Origin: Chloroflexota bacterium
GTDB lineage: Bacteria; Chloroflexota; UBA6077
DNA: 14,368 bases
Direction of reading: 5' to 3'
NCBI GenBank assembly: GCA_021845945.1
Contig: JAJZRD010000081.1
Coordinates: 1-14,368, forward strand
Below, in pieces: positions 1 to 7,024 of the stretch (position 1 is the first letter of the stretch; each line of letters starts with the position of its first letter). A program made the position numbers and the translations under genes. The notes under the pieces were generated by a model, which worked only from the letters and a program-made list of their open reading frames with translations, was not told the origin of the DNA and did no database searches.

Positions 1-98
1 CCGGCCAGGCCGAAGGCGAACCGGCCGTCCAGGAAGACGTTGAAACGGCTGCTTCCGCCGGGCCGGCTCTGGGGTTCGATGGAGGTGATGCGTCTCAA
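1..98 (-). CDS. recX: RecX, regulatory protein of RecA (N-terminal part, cut by window edge)
   Basis: Translating the minus strand from a TTG at 98-96 gives 32 codons open to the left edge. The product contains ITSIEPQ, then RFNVFLDGRFAFGLA. This I-T-x-I-E-P-Q ... N-V-F-L-D-G-x-F-A-F-G-L pattern is the typical beginning of RecX, which binds RecA filaments and limits RecA activity. In-frame sequence upstream reaches a stop at 110-108, and TTG is the only usual start codon in between, so a TTG start is favoured; its Shine-Dalgarno is weak. The gene lies directly downstream of recA on the same strand, the usual recA-recX order. Most of the protein (normally about 150-250 residues) is outside the window. 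Identification rests on the short N-terminal motif plus position. Confidence 0.85.
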   Translation of the reverse strand, partial: MRRITSIEPQSRPGGSSRFNVFLDGRFAFGLA

Positions 99-100
99 GC

Positions 101-135
101 TTAGCTCTCAGCCTTCAGCGATCAGCCTTCAGCAA
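101..135. repeat. Heptamer tandem repeat, five units of TYAGCNN
   Basis: Reading the plus strand in steps of seven gives TTAGCTC, TCAGCCT, TCAGCGA, TCAGCCT, TCAGCAA. Units 2-3 and 4-5 also make a 14-bp repeat of TCAGCCTTCAGC at 108-119 and 122-133. It lies between recA and recX and ends 2 bp before the recX TTG start. The pattern resembles the short tandemly repeated (heptameric) sequences known from cyanobacteria and some other bacteria; that comparison is from memory. Confidence 0.7.
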
Positions 136-169
136 GGCCCCGAGAGGCAGGCCTCGCTGAAGACCATGA

Positions 170-191
170 GGGGCGACCCGTCGGTCGCCCC
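170..191 (-). terminator. Hairpin between recA and recX (attenuator or partial terminator)
   Basis: GGGGCGACC (170-178) and GGTCGCCCC (183-191) form a perfect 9-bp stem with a 4-nt loop, 13 nt past the recA stop in the direction of transcription. No U-tract follows, so full intrinsic termination is doubtful. A hairpin in this position in E. coli lets only a fraction of recA transcripts read into recX; the same role here is inference. Confidence 0.55.
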
Positions 192-204
192 CGCTCCCAG
201 GACT

Positions 205-1266
205 CTACTCTCCGGCGTCGCCGTCGCCGTCGCCACCAACGGTGGCCGTGGCCGGCAGCGGCGCCCTCCGTCCCGAGGCCACCGACTCGCGGATCTGCCG
301 CTCGATCTCGCCGGCGATCTCCAGGTTCTTCCGCAGGAACTCCTTGGCGTTCTCCCTGCCCTGGCCGATGCGGGTCTCACCGAAGGAGAAGAAGGCACCA
401 CTCTTCCGAACGATCCCCAGCTCGGTCCCGACGTCGATGAGACCGCCCTCCTTGGAGATCCCCTCGTTGTACATTATGTCGAACTCCGCAACCCTGAAAG
501 GCGGCGCCACCTTGTTCTTCACCACCTTCACCTTGGTGCGGTTACCTATCACTTCGCTGCCCTGCTTGATCGAATCGACCCGCCGGATGTCCAGCCGAAC
601 GGAGGCGTAGAACTTGAGGGCACGGCCGCCGGGGGTGGTCTCCGGGTTGCCGAACATCACCCCAACCTTCTCGCGCAGCTGGTTGGTGAAGACGACGGAC
701 GTCTTCGACCGACTGATAGCGCCGGCCAGCTTTCGAAGAGCCTGAGACATCAGTCGGGCCTGCAGCCCCACGTGGGCGTCGCCCATCTCGCCCTCCAGCT
801 CCGCCCGGGGAACCAGAGCGGCGACGGAGTCGATGGCCACCACGTCCACGGCGCCGCTGCGCACCAGCGCCTCGGCGATCTCCAGGGCCTGCTCGCCCGT
901 ATCCGGCTGCGAGACCAGCAGGTCGTCGATGTTGACGCCGCAGTGCTGGGCGTAGGCAGCATCCAGCGCATGCTCGGCGTCGATCAGCGCCGCCACTCCA
1001 CCGGTCTTCTGGGCCTGGGCCATGATGTGCTGCACCAGGGTCGTCTTACCAGAGGACTCAGGACCGAAGATCTCGACCACCCGCCCGCGGGGTATGCCCC
1101 CCACACCCAGGGCGATGTCGAGGGCGATGGCACCGGTGGGGATAATCTCGACGCCGAGCCGTCCAGTGGCCTCCCCCAGCTTCATGATAGAGCCCTTCCC
1201 AAAGGACCGCTCGATCTGGCCGATGGCGAGATCCAGCGCCTTCTCCTTCTCCTTGTCCAACACCAT
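205..1266 (-). CDS. recA: RecA recombinase
   Basis: RecA forms ATP-dependent filaments on single-stranded DNA, drives strand exchange, and triggers LexA self-cleavage in the SOS response. With the start used here the protein has 353 residues, a normal length. Walker [10 protein letters not shown] is at about 68-76 (Lys74), the catalytic Glu of DAEH at about 98, and Walker B VVAIDS with Asp at about 146. The [19 protein letters not shown] stretch around loop L2 is intact and the tail is acidic (GDGDGDAGE). An in-frame GTG at 1284 would add six residues but has no Shine-Dalgarno; the ATG at 1266-1264 has GGGAGGAG at 1270-1277, 3 nt upstream. The gene has its own promoter with an SOS-like box and is followed by recX. 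Nothing in it looks damaged. Confidence 0.98.
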   Translation of the reverse strand: MVLDKEKEKALDLAIGQIERSFGKGSIMKLGEATGRLGVEIIPTGAIALDIALGVGGIPRGRVVEIFGPESSGKTTLVQHIMAQAQKTGGVAALIDAEHALDAAYAQHCGVNIDDLLVSQPDTGEQALEIAEALVRSGAVDVVAIDSVAALVPRAELEGEMGDAHVGLQARLMSQALRKLAGAISRSKTSVVFTNQLREKVGVMFGNPETTPGGRALKFYASVRLDIRRVDSIKQGSEVIGNRTKVKVVKNKVAPPFRVAEFDIMYNEGISKEGGLIDVGTELGIVRKSGAFFSFGETRIGQGRENAKEFLRKNLEIAGEIERQIRESVASGRRAPLPATATVGGDGDGDAGE

Positions 1267-1322
1267 CTGCTCCTCCCGCTTCACTTACTGCGGCGCCAAA
1301 CTCACACTTCCAAGCGAGCCGT

Positions 1323-1341
1323 ATTATAGCACAAATGTTCG
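1323..1341 (-). promoter_or_regulatory. recA promoter: extended -10 with overlapping SOS (LexA)-like box
   Basis: On the minus strand TATAAT (1328-1323) is preceded by TGC, giving a TGnTATAAT extended -10, which does not need a good -35; none is evident. Directly upstream and overlapping it is CGAACATTTGTGC (1341-1329). This fits the Gram-positive-type LexA site GAAC-N4-GTTC except for one base in the right half (GTGC for GTTC). The start site would be near 1316, leaving a leader of about 50 nt. The position over the promoter core suits LexA repression. The motif is seen; LexA binding is inferred. Confidence 0.75.
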
Positions 1342-1567
1342 ACCAAGAGGGCCCACCGAAGCCTCGACAGTGTACCACTACTTCGTAGATCATGTGTAGA
1401 GGCGTATCTGTCCAACAGGCGGGATCCCCTCTCGACGGGACGCGTCCGGATGCCGGCTCTCCCCGGGATCGCGGGCAAGCGCCCCTATGTTACCACGGGG
1501 GGTTCAGCCACTCACTCGGCCACCGCCGGGCCCTGTGGCCGCACCCGGTTCTCGCTCCTCGGGAGGC
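1342..1567. other. Non-coding stretch upstream of recA, no feature recognised
   Basis: The gap between the recA start and the dehydrogenase stop is about 430 bp. Its left part is the recA promoter and its right part holds two hairpins. In this middle section I see no convincing gene, RNA or repeat. Reading frames that cross it are continuations of frames antisense to recA or to the dehydrogenase. It marks the left boundary of the inserted catabolic block. Confidence 0.5.
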
Positions 1568-1592
1568 CTGCCGCAAGTGAAGCGTGCGGCAG
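1568..1592 (-). terminator. Second hairpin of a tandem terminator
   Basis: CTGCCGCA (1568-1575) pairs perfectly with TGCGGCAG (1585-1592) across a 9-nt loop. In the direction of the ABC operon it comes 7 nt after the main hairpin at 1600-1624, separated by the pyrimidine-rich TTCTTCG. It could be a backup terminator or protect the 3' end. Confidence 0.4.
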
Positions 1593-1599
1593 CGAAGAA

Positions 1600-1624
1600 G
1601 GGGCTTCCGGTAACCGGAAGCCCC
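1600..1624 (-). terminator. Terminator hairpin of the ABC-bicupin-dehydrogenase operon
   Basis: GGGGCTTCCGG (1600-1610) and CCGGAAGCCCC (1614-1624) form a perfect 11-bp stem around a 3-nt TAA. It lies about 75 nt beyond the dehydrogenase stop and is followed on the minus strand by TTCTTCG, a weak U-tract. It is the first strong hairpin after the last gene of the operon and shields the recA promoter from read-through. Confidence 0.65.
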
Positions 1625-1698
1625 CTCACCACGTTCGTCGGAGGTTACGAGCCGCTTGCGATCGGGTTCCCTTCCTCCGAATGCCGGAGTCCCGTCCG

Positions 1699-2757
1699 CT
1701 ACGACTCGAACGGAACGCCGATGGCGGTGCCCAGCTTGGTCAGGTCGGCTACCACGGCATCACTCAGCGGTACGCCCCTCTTTCGGCGATCCTGCTCGGT
1801 GTTGTACTCCGGCTCTCCCGCCACCATGATCTTCTCCACTCCCTTGGCCAGAGGCTGGGCCTTGGCCTCACGGATCATGGCGTCCAAATCTGCTTTGAAC
1901 TCGGGCACGGGCCGGAAACGGTCGATCCGAATGGCTCCGAAGAAATGGCCGACCCCCTGCGGCTTCGTGGGGTTGTTGTACAGCTCCCCGATGTGGGGGC
2001 CGAAGGGACCGCCCGCCAGGGTTGCCACCAAGATCTCGATGGCCATGGCAAGGCCGAAGCCTTTGTGACCGCCGAGGGGCAGAAGGGCTCCTCCTTCGTT
2101 CGCCTGCCTGGCATCGGTGGTCGGCTCACCCTCGGCGTTCACCGCCCAGGTCAAAGGGATGGGCTCGCCCTTCTTCGCGGCCAGGATGATGGCGCCCCGT
2201 GCCACGACGCTGGTGGCCATGTCGAAGACGAAGGGCTGCTCTTCCCCGGCCGGAACGGCTATGGCCAGCGGGTTGCTGCCCAGGAAAGGTCTCTTCCCTC
2301 CCCAGGGAACCATCAGTGAAGGAGAGTTGGTGAGAGACACCCCGATCATGTCGTGGGGCAGGGCCATCATCGCGTAGTAGGCTGCGGTGCCGTAGTGGGT
2401 GGAGTTGCGAGCCGTCACGAGGCCCACCCCTGCCGACCTGGCCTTGTCGATGGCGAGTCTCATCGCCTTGGTGCCGACTACCTGCCCAAGCCCATCCTGG
2501 CCGTCGTAGACGGCGTTGGTTTCGCTTTCGGAGACGATCGCCCCCTGGGTGTGGCCGTTGGTCAGCCCTGCTCGCAACCTCTCCACGTAGATCGGCAGGC
2601 GGGTAACGCCGTGGGTATCCACCCCGCGCAGGTTGGCCGACAGCAGGGAGTCGGCGACGATCTCGGCGTTCTCCCCGAGGACTCCCACTTTCTGAAGAAC
2701 GGCGACGCAGAAAGATGCTAGCTTGGCGCTGTCGAAGCGACGACCGGTGTCTTCCAT
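1699..2757 (-). CDS. Ldh2/MDH2-family NAD(P)-dependent 2-hydroxyacid dehydrogenase
   Basis: The 352-residue protein belongs to the malate/L-lactate dehydrogenase family (Ldh_2 fold, distinct from classical LDH/MDH). Known members include ureidoglycolate dehydrogenase AllD, sulfolactate dehydrogenase ComC, diketogulonate reductase YiaK and archaeal malate dehydrogenase. All oxidise or reduce a 2-hydroxy/2-oxo acid or an imine analogue with NAD(P). Family signatures seen: RGVDTHG (His49), NSTHYG (His121), LGSNPLAIAVPA, FDMATS, GGHKGFGLA and the C-terminal GEPEYNTEQDRRKRGVPL. Length is normal for the family. An in-frame ATG at 2787 would add ten residues, but the ATG at 2757-2755 has GGAAGGGAG five bases upstream and is preferred. 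It is the last gene of the leftward operon, after the bicupin. The substrate cannot be decided from sequence; ureidoglycolate, a sugar acid or lactate-type acids are all possible. Confidence 0.9.
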   Translation of the reverse strand: MEDTGRRFDSAKLASFCVAVLQKVGVLGENAEIVADSLLSANLRGVDTHGVTRLPIYVERLRAGLTNGHTQGAIVSESETNAVYDGQDGLGQVVGTKAMRLAIDKARSAGVGLVTARNSTHYGTAAYYAMMALPHDMIGVSLTNSPSLMVPWGGKRPFLGSNPLAIAVPAGEEQPFVFDMATSVVARGAIILAAKKGEPIPLTWAVNAEGEPTTDARQANEGGALLPLGGHKGFGLAMAIEILVATLAGGPFGPHIGELYNNPTKPQGVGHFFGAIRIDRFRPVPEFKADLDAMIREAKAQPLAKGVEKIMVAGEPEYNTEQDRRKRGVPLSDAVVADLTKLGTAIGVPFES

Positions 2758-2795
2758 GATACTCCCTTCCTGATACTGGAACGGCATAAGAATCG

Positions 2796-2825
2796 GGGAG
2801 CCCGCCGCTATTCTGGCGGGCTCCC
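2796..2825 (-). other. Intercistronic hairpin between bicupin and dehydrogenase genes
   Basis: GGGAGCCCGCC (2796-2806) and GGCGGGCTCCC (2815-2825) form a perfect 11-bp stem with an 8-nt loop. It begins 9 nt after the bicupin stop and ends 38 nt before the dehydrogenase ATG. The minus strand continues CCGATTCTTATG, so there is only a short U-rich patch. It may stabilise the upstream mRNA end or act as a leaky terminator that lowers dehydrogenase output. Confidence 0.6.
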
Positions 2826-2833
2826 TGCCACCG

Positions 2834-3640
2834 TTACTGAGCTCTCGGAGGCTCGGGCTTCGTCCTCGGAGCCGAAGTCTTCATGTCCTCGGGTCTGGCC
2901 GTGTTGGTCATGTCCCAGTAGCCGGGGATGTGGAACTCGAGGAAGGCGAACTCCTCCAGATTGGGATTGTGGAGGGCGTGGCGATCGCCGCGTCGGAAGA
3001 AGGCCATCTTGCCCCGGTGCATGGCGTACTTGCCATCCTCGGTCCAGATGAAGCCATTGCCCCACAGGGGAATGAAGAAACTCTCGGCCGAATCGTGGAA
3101 GTGCTCGGGGGTGAAGGTGCCGGGGGTGTAGGTTACGATCATCCCCTCGGCCTGGTCGGTACCCACCAGCTCCTTGGTGGCCAGGTAGATCCGCCTCTTT
3201 CCGGATGTCTTCTCCACCACCACCGGCATGTCCTTCATCCGGAAGACCTTGGCCGCCCCGTGGACTGCCTGACTGCCGTCGCTCACCTCTGTCTTGGCGC
3301 CGGCCGGAGTGAAGAGGTCCAGCACGACGAAATCCTCAGCGTAGGGGTTGGCTAGCTTGTGAACCCCACCTGCCTCAATCCAGACGAGGGTCTCCTGCTC
3401 GATTTCGATCACCTCGCCGCCGGCGAGCACAACCTGCCCCTTGCCCATCAGACCGTAGAGCAGGTTCAGGGAGCCTTCGTGCCTGTGGAAGGTCTCTTCG
3501 GCGCCCTGCTTCAAGGTGATGGCCGATACCTCCATCTCCTGGCTGCCAAGGGTTTCGGGGCTGACCATGATCTGCTTGAAGCTCTTGCCGTCGGCGGTGA
3601 CGGCTCTCGGTAGGGTCTCGATATCAAAGACCTTGGACAT
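2834..3640 (-). CDS. Bicupin (two cupin beta-barrel domains), function unknown
   Basis: This 268-residue protein has two cupin domains. In cupin 1 (about residues 35-112) the metal motif is H52-R-H54 with Asn59 at the usual Glu position, and H94 in GGVHKLAN. In cupin 2 (about 160-245) the classical set is complete: G174, H180-F-H182, E186 and H221 in GDRHALHN. So the C-terminal barrel probably binds a metal and the N-terminal one may be altered. The C-terminus ends in a short Lys/Pro/Arg tail. No signal peptide is seen, so it should be cytoplasmic. An in-frame GTG at 3676 lies inside a hairpin; the ATG at 3640-3638 has AAGGAGG five bases upstream and is chosen. It sits between the binding-protein and dehydrogenase genes, pointing to a catabolic enzyme (isomerase, dioxygenase or ureidoglycine-aminohydrolase-like) for the transported compound. 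It does not closely match the E. coli AllE sequence as I remember it. Confidence 0.85.
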   Translation of the reverse strand: MSKVFDIETLPRAVTADGKSFKQIMVSPETLGSQEMEVSAITLKQGAEETFHRHEGSLNLLYGLMGKGQVVLAGGEVIEIEQETLVWIEAGGVHKLANPYAEDFVVLDLFTPAGAKTEVSDGSQAVHGAAKVFRMKDMPVVVEKTSGKRRIYLATKELVGTDQAEGMIVTYTPGTFTPEHFHDSAESFFIPLWGNGFIWTEDGKYAMHRGKMAFFRRGDRHALHNPNLEEFAFLEFHIPGYWDMTNTARPEDMKTSAPRTKPEPPRAQ

Positions 3641-3664
3641 TAGTTCCTCCTTGCGTGTGGTGCC

Positions 3665-3696
3665 GGTGCCCGCCACCGGCGTGGGTGGCGGGCACC
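3665..3696 (-). other. Intercistronic hairpin between binding-protein and bicupin genes
   Basis: GGTGCCCGCCACC (3665-3677) and GGTGGCGGGCACC (3684-3696) form a perfect 13-bp, very GC-rich stem with a 6-nt loop. It starts 14 nt after the binding-protein stop and ends 24 nt before the bicupin ATG. No U-tract follows, so it is more likely an mRNA-stabilising barrier than a terminator. Such hairpins after binding-protein genes commonly keep that part of the message abundant. Confidence 0.65.
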
Positions 3697-3710
3697 GCAG
3701 CGTGAGCTAC

Positions 3711-4751
3711 CTACAGGGATGGCTTGAAATCCTTTGGCGCCTGGATCGGGGCGTAGTCCTGGGTATCCACGTTGTCCTTGGTGACCAACAGCACTGGGGT
3801 GATCACCTTCGCATCGACGGGCTCTTTCTTCGCGGCCTTGATCGCCTGCTGGACGCCCATCCGCGCCTGAAGAACGATCTGCTGGACCGTCTCGCCCTGG
3901 ATGAAGCCCTGCCTGAGATAGTCCTCGCCGATTGGGCTCAGGTTAGAGGACGTGACCACCACCTTGCCTGCCCTGTTGGCGGCCTTCAGAGCGTCGACCG
4001 CGCCGGCACCCATGTCGTCCACCGCCGTGTAGACCCCTGCCACGTCGGGGAACGACTGCAGCCAGTCCTCCATCAGCTTCATGCCGGTGGCCCGCCCCGT
4101 GGGGGTCCACTGCTCACCCGCGATCTCGATGCCGGGGAAGGCCTTCATGGCTTCCTTGAAGCCGTTGACCCGGTCTATGGCCCAGTTGGTGCCTGCCGGG
4201 CCGGCCATGATCAGGACTTTGCCCTTGCCATTCAGTTGCTTGCCCATGAACTCGCCCTGAAGCTTGCCCATGCCGAAGTGGTCGGCAAGGATCACCGAGT
4301 CCATCTTCTTGCTGGACGGGATGCTCCCAACTGCCACGATGGGGATCCCCTTGTCCTTCGCCTCGTCCACCACGGGGACGACACCGTCGGCAGTGGTGGC
4401 GCCGACCAGCATGGCGTCGACCTTACGCTGCGTCAGGTCCTGAATCTGCTGGATCTGTTTGTCCAGCCGATCGAACCCGCCCGCGTTCAGGGCGACCAGA
4501 TCCACTCCCTGCTTCTTGGCCTCGTCCTGTACGCCGTAGTACATGGAGATCCAGAAGGAGCCCTGCAGTTCGGGCATGGAGAAGCCGAGGGTGATCTTCT
4601 TGCCAGGCTGGGCCGAGGCCGGCTGGGTCGCTGCGGCCTTCGGTGCCGCAGGGGCGGTGGTGGACGATGGCGTCGCGGCAGGAGCGCTGCAGGCTGCCAG
4701 CGCGACCAGGGCCGATAGGGCTGCGATCAATAGGATAGAGTTTCGCTTCAA
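3711..4751 (-). CDS. ABC transporter substrate-binding lipoprotein, RbsB-like (periplasmic-binding family 4)
   Basis: The 346-residue precursor starts with a lipoprotein signal peptide: a short basic head, a hydrophobic core and the lipobox ALAAC with Cys21. A Ser/Ala/Thr/Pro-rich spacer follows, then a type I periplasmic-binding fold beginning KITLGFSMPEL. Features typical of the ribose/galactose/AI-2 binder group are LTQRKVDAMLVGATTADGV, GIPIVAVGS, GKVLIMAGPAG, and the hinge-region stretch GVYTAVDDMGAGAVDALKAA. It should be tethered outside the membrane and deliver ligand to the two permeases encoded just upstream. The start is TTG at 4751, supported by GGAGGAG four bases upstream and by the well-formed signal peptide. 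Family members bind sugars, polyols, AI-2 and other polar small molecules; the ligand cannot be assigned here. Confidence 0.92.
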   Translation of the reverse strand: MKRNSILLIAALSALVALAACSAPAATPSSTTAPAAPKAAATQPASAQPGKKITLGFSMPELQGSFWISMYYGVQDEAKKQGVDLVALNAGGFDRLDKQIQQIQDLTQRKVDAMLVGATTADGVVPVVDEAKDKGIPIVAVGSIPSSKKMDSVILADHFGMGKLQGEFMGKQLNGKGKVLIMAGPAGTNWAIDRVNGFKEAMKAFPGIEIAGEQWTPTGRATGMKLMEDWLQSFPDVAGVYTAVDDMGAGAVDALKAANRAGKVVVTSSNLSPIGEDYLRQGFIQGETVQQIVLQARMGVQQAIKAAKKEPVDAKVITPVLLVTKDNVDTQDYAPIQAPKDFKPSL

Positions 4752-4770
4752 AGTGCTCCTCCATTTCCAA

Positions 4771-4838
4771 TTAGGAAACCGGTGAACCAGAATTTCCCAC
4801 CAAGCCCGCGAATCGCGATTGCCGGATCATCACCTCCT
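4771..4838 (-). other. Leader region of the binding-protein gene: very strong SD and possible 19-codon ORF
   Basis: The 110-nt gap before the binding-protein gene contains AGGAGGTGAT (from 4838 on the minus strand), almost a full complement of the 16S 3' end. An ATG at 4830 opens a 19-codon frame ending in TAA at 4773-4771. The AGGAGG-to-ATG spacing is only 2 nt, short for efficient initiation. It may be a ribosome standby site, a leader peptide or chance. A 10-bp palindrome AATCGCGATT lies at 4811-4820. Confidence 0.25.
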
Positions 4839-4861
4839 GAAACGCATGATGCGACGTTCGA

Positions 4862-5944
4862 TCAGGAGCCTCCACCGGGGTCCCTCTGCCTCATCGTGGC
4901 CCCAGGACCGTAGCCCCTAGGGGTAAGGGACGCGCGCCGAAACAGATTGTGGTGTATCTGGCTCTTCTGGAGGTTGTCCAGAAGGACCGCCACGATGATG
5001 GCCAGACCGATAACCACCTGCTGCAGGTAGGGAGACACGTTGGCCAGGTTCATGGCGTTCCCGAGGCTGGCTATGATCAACACTCCCACCACGGTCCTCA
5101 GCACGCCCCCCATGCCTCCGCTCAGGGATGTCCCCCCTATGACCACCGCCGCGATCGTCTCCAGTTCCATCCCCTGCCCGAGGGTTGGCTGGCCGGAGTT
5201 GGCCCTGGACGTGAGGACTATCGAGGCGAAGCCGGCCAGCAGTCCGCTCATGGTGAAAGCCAACATCTTGTAGCGGGTGACGTTGATCCCGCTCAGTCTT
5301 GCCGCCTCCTCGTTGCTCCCGATAGCGAAGATAGCCCTGCCGAAAGGCGTATCGGTCAAGACGTAGTGCAGGATCAGCATCACGGCGACGGCCAGAATGG
5401 CCGGAGTCGGTATCGGACCGAGGTAGCTCGAGCCGAGGTCGGTGAAGCCCTTCGGCATGTTCAGTGTCGGCTGGCCGTTGGTTATGTAGAAGCCGAAGCC
5501 GCGAGCGAAGGAGAGCATGCCGATGGTGGCAATCACGGGCTGAACCCGGAACCTGGCGATGAAGAAACCGCTGATCGTCCCGAAGGCTGCACCCGAGAGG
5601 AGGCCGACCGCGAAGCCCGGCAGCGTGCCCAACCGCACGGCCGCCAGGGCGGTGATGGAGCTGACCACCGCCACGATGCCGCCCACGGAGATGTCTATCC
5701 CGCCGCTGATGATGGCGAAGGTCTGGCCAAAGGCCGCCAGCGACAGCACCGCTGCCTGCCTGATGATGTTCAAGAAGTTTGTCGGCGTTGCGAAGCCCTG
5801 AATGGTCAGGCCGAAGGCGACCCATACCGCGATCAAGATCACCAGAGAGCCCAGTTTGCCCATGGCCAGTCGAAGCTTGCGGCTACCGGCAGCCCTGGGG
5901 TCCGAGTCGCCGCTCTTGCCTGCTACAGATGGTGCCTCGCGCAT
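4862..5944 (-). CDS. ABC transporter permease, RbsC type (second of two paralogues)
   Basis: This 360-residue polytopic membrane protein is of the BPD_transp_2 (RbsC/branched-chain type) permease family. After a roughly 28-residue charged cytoplasmic N-terminus come hydrophobic helices. Conserved stretches include NIIRQAAVLSLAAFGQTFAIISGGIDISVG, GFFIARFRVQPVIATIGML, NEEAARLSGINVTRYKMLAF (the ATPase-contact loop) and LANVSPYLQQVVIG. The C-terminus has a polar tail of about 35 residues that its neighbour lacks. The ATG start at 5944 has GAGGA upstream. It lies 36 bp after the other permease and 110 bp before the binding-protein gene. The two permeases align along their whole length and probably form a heterodimeric channel over the fused ATPase. 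Confidence 0.93.
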   Translation of the reverse strand: MREAPSVAGKSGDSDPRAAGSRKLRLAMGKLGSLVILIAVWVAFGLTIQGFATPTNFLNIIRQAAVLSLAAFGQTFAIISGGIDISVGGIVAVVSSITALAAVRLGTLPGFAVGLLSGAAFGTISGFFIARFRVQPVIATIGMLSFARGFGFYITNGQPTLNMPKGFTDLGSSYLGPIPTPAILAVAVMLILHYVLTDTPFGRAIFAIGSNEEAARLSGINVTRYKMLAFTMSGLLAGFASIVLTSRANSGQPTLGQGMELETIAAVVIGGTSLSGGMGGVLRTVVGVLIIASLGNAMNLANVSPYLQQVVIGLAIIVAVLLDNLQKSQIHHNLFRRASLTPRGYGPGATMRQRDPGGGS

Positions 5945-5980
5945 TTCGATTCCTCGCTGCTTCGCGATCGATTACAGGGT

Positions 5981-6979
5981 TTACAGGGAGCGACCCAGCA
6001 GCGCCAGGACTCGGCCGTGCCGAATCGCACTCAAGGTCGGAAGCAACCCGAACTTCTGAACGTTGTCTATCGCCACGGCCAGCACCATGACGGCTCCTAT
6101 CGCCATCTGCTGAACGTAGCTGGAGACGTTGGCGAGATTGAGGCCGTTTGTCACGGCGGTGATGATCAGGACGCCAACCAGGGCCTTGCCCAGGTTGCCT
6201 TCGCCACCACCGGTTGAGATGCCGCCCACCGCGACGGCCGCGATGGCCTCGAAAGGAAGGGCGGGATTGATGGCCGGCTGCCCCGAGTTGACCCGGGAGC
6301 TGAGGACTATCGCAGCCATTCCGGCCAGCAGGCCGCTCAACACGTAGGCCAGCATCCGGAAGCGATCCACGTTCACACCCGAGTACCGTGCAGCCTCGGG
6401 GTTGCCGCCCAGAAAGTAGATGTACCTTCCAGCCGTGGTCCGGGTCAGTACCAGGTGGACGAGGACCAGGACCACCACCGCGACTATCACCGGCATCGGT
6501 ATGGGGCCGGCATAGCCGCCGCCGATGAACTGGAAGCCATCCGGCACGAACTCGATAGGCAAACCGCCACCGATGTACTGGGCCAGCCCGGCGGCATAGG
6601 TGAGCATCCCCACAGTGGCGATGAAGGCCGGAACCTTCAGCTTCGAGACCAGGAGGCCGTTGATGCCTCCCAGGAAGGCCGCCAGCGCCAACCCCGTCGC
6701 GAAACCAGGGACCACTCCCCACTCCTTGGCGGCCATGGCGGTGACCATGCTCACCAGGGCAGCCAGGGATCCCATCGACAGGTCGATGCCCCCCGAGATG
6801 ATGACGACGGTTTGCCCGTAGGTGGCCAGTGCAAGGACTGCTGCCTGGCGGAAGACGTTGATCAGATTCGGTATCGAGGCAAATCGGGGCTGGAAGAGCG
6901 TGATGACGACGCACACGGCCAACAGAATCCCCAGGCTGCCAAACCGTTCCCAGGATAGATAGCTCGCGAACCGCTTCAT
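5981..6979 (-). CDS. ABC transporter permease, RbsC type (first of two paralogues)
   Basis: This 332-residue integral membrane permease belongs to the same family as the next gene. Signature segments are INVFRQAAVLALATYGQTVVIISGGIDLSMG, KVPAFIATVGMLTYAAGL, NPEAARYSGVNVDRFRMLAY (coupling-loop region), LSSRVNSGQPAINP and LANVSSYVQQMAIG. It lacks the long C-terminal tail of its paralogue. The start is the ATG at 6979 with a modest GAAGAG upstream. It follows the ATPase gene by 45 bp, giving the order ATPase - permease - permease - binding protein. Two different permeases with one fused ATPase is common in systems such as the AI-2 (Lsr) importer and differs from RbsC homodimers. Confidence 0.93.
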   Translation of the reverse strand: MKRFASYLSWERFGSLGILLAVCVVITLFQPRFASIPNLINVFRQAAVLALATYGQTVVIISGGIDLSMGSLAALVSMVTAMAAKEWGVVPGFATGLALAAFLGGINGLLVSKLKVPAFIATVGMLTYAAGLAQYIGGGLPIEFVPDGFQFIGGGYAGPIPMPVIVAVVVLVLVHLVLTRTTAGRYIYFLGGNPEAARYSGVNVDRFRMLAYVLSGLLAGMAAIVLSSRVNSGQPAINPALPFEAIAAVAVGGISTGGGEGNLGKALVGVLIITAVTNGLNLANVSSYVQQMAIGAVMVLAVAIDNVQKFGLLPTLSAIRHGRVLALLGRSL

Positions 6980-7024
6980 CTCTTCACATCCTACGCTGCG
7001 TTGCTGGCGGCAGTGAGAAGACCG

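Noticed and set aside
101..135. CRISPR-like repeat near the left edge
   Set aside because: Units are seven bases with no spacers; it is a simple tandem repeat.
40..1329. Long open frame on the plus strand opposite recA
   Set aside because: It is antisense to an intact recA, has no family resemblance, and is rich in Leu/His/Arg as expected from the GC-rich opposite strand.
1334..1345. Third FadR-like site near the recA promoter (TTGGTCGAAC on the minus strand)
   Set aside because: Only the left half of the palindrome is present, and the same bases are explained better by the SOS-like box.
1058..1393. Minus-strand frame starting at 1393 upstream of recA
   Set aside because: It crosses the recA promoter and overlaps the recA N-terminus in another frame, with no supporting ribosome site or similarity.
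2834..3640. Assigning the bicupin as AllE (ureidoglycine aminohydrolase)
   Set aside because: Length and fold fit, but the metal-motif surroundings do not resemble E. coli AllE as remembered, and no other ureide-pathway marker is certain.
3516..6217. Two plus-strand open frames of about 400 codons opposite the binding-protein and permease genes
   Set aside because: The minus-strand frames encode clear ABC components; the plus frames are low-complexity mirror translations (His/Gln/Asp/Gly rich).
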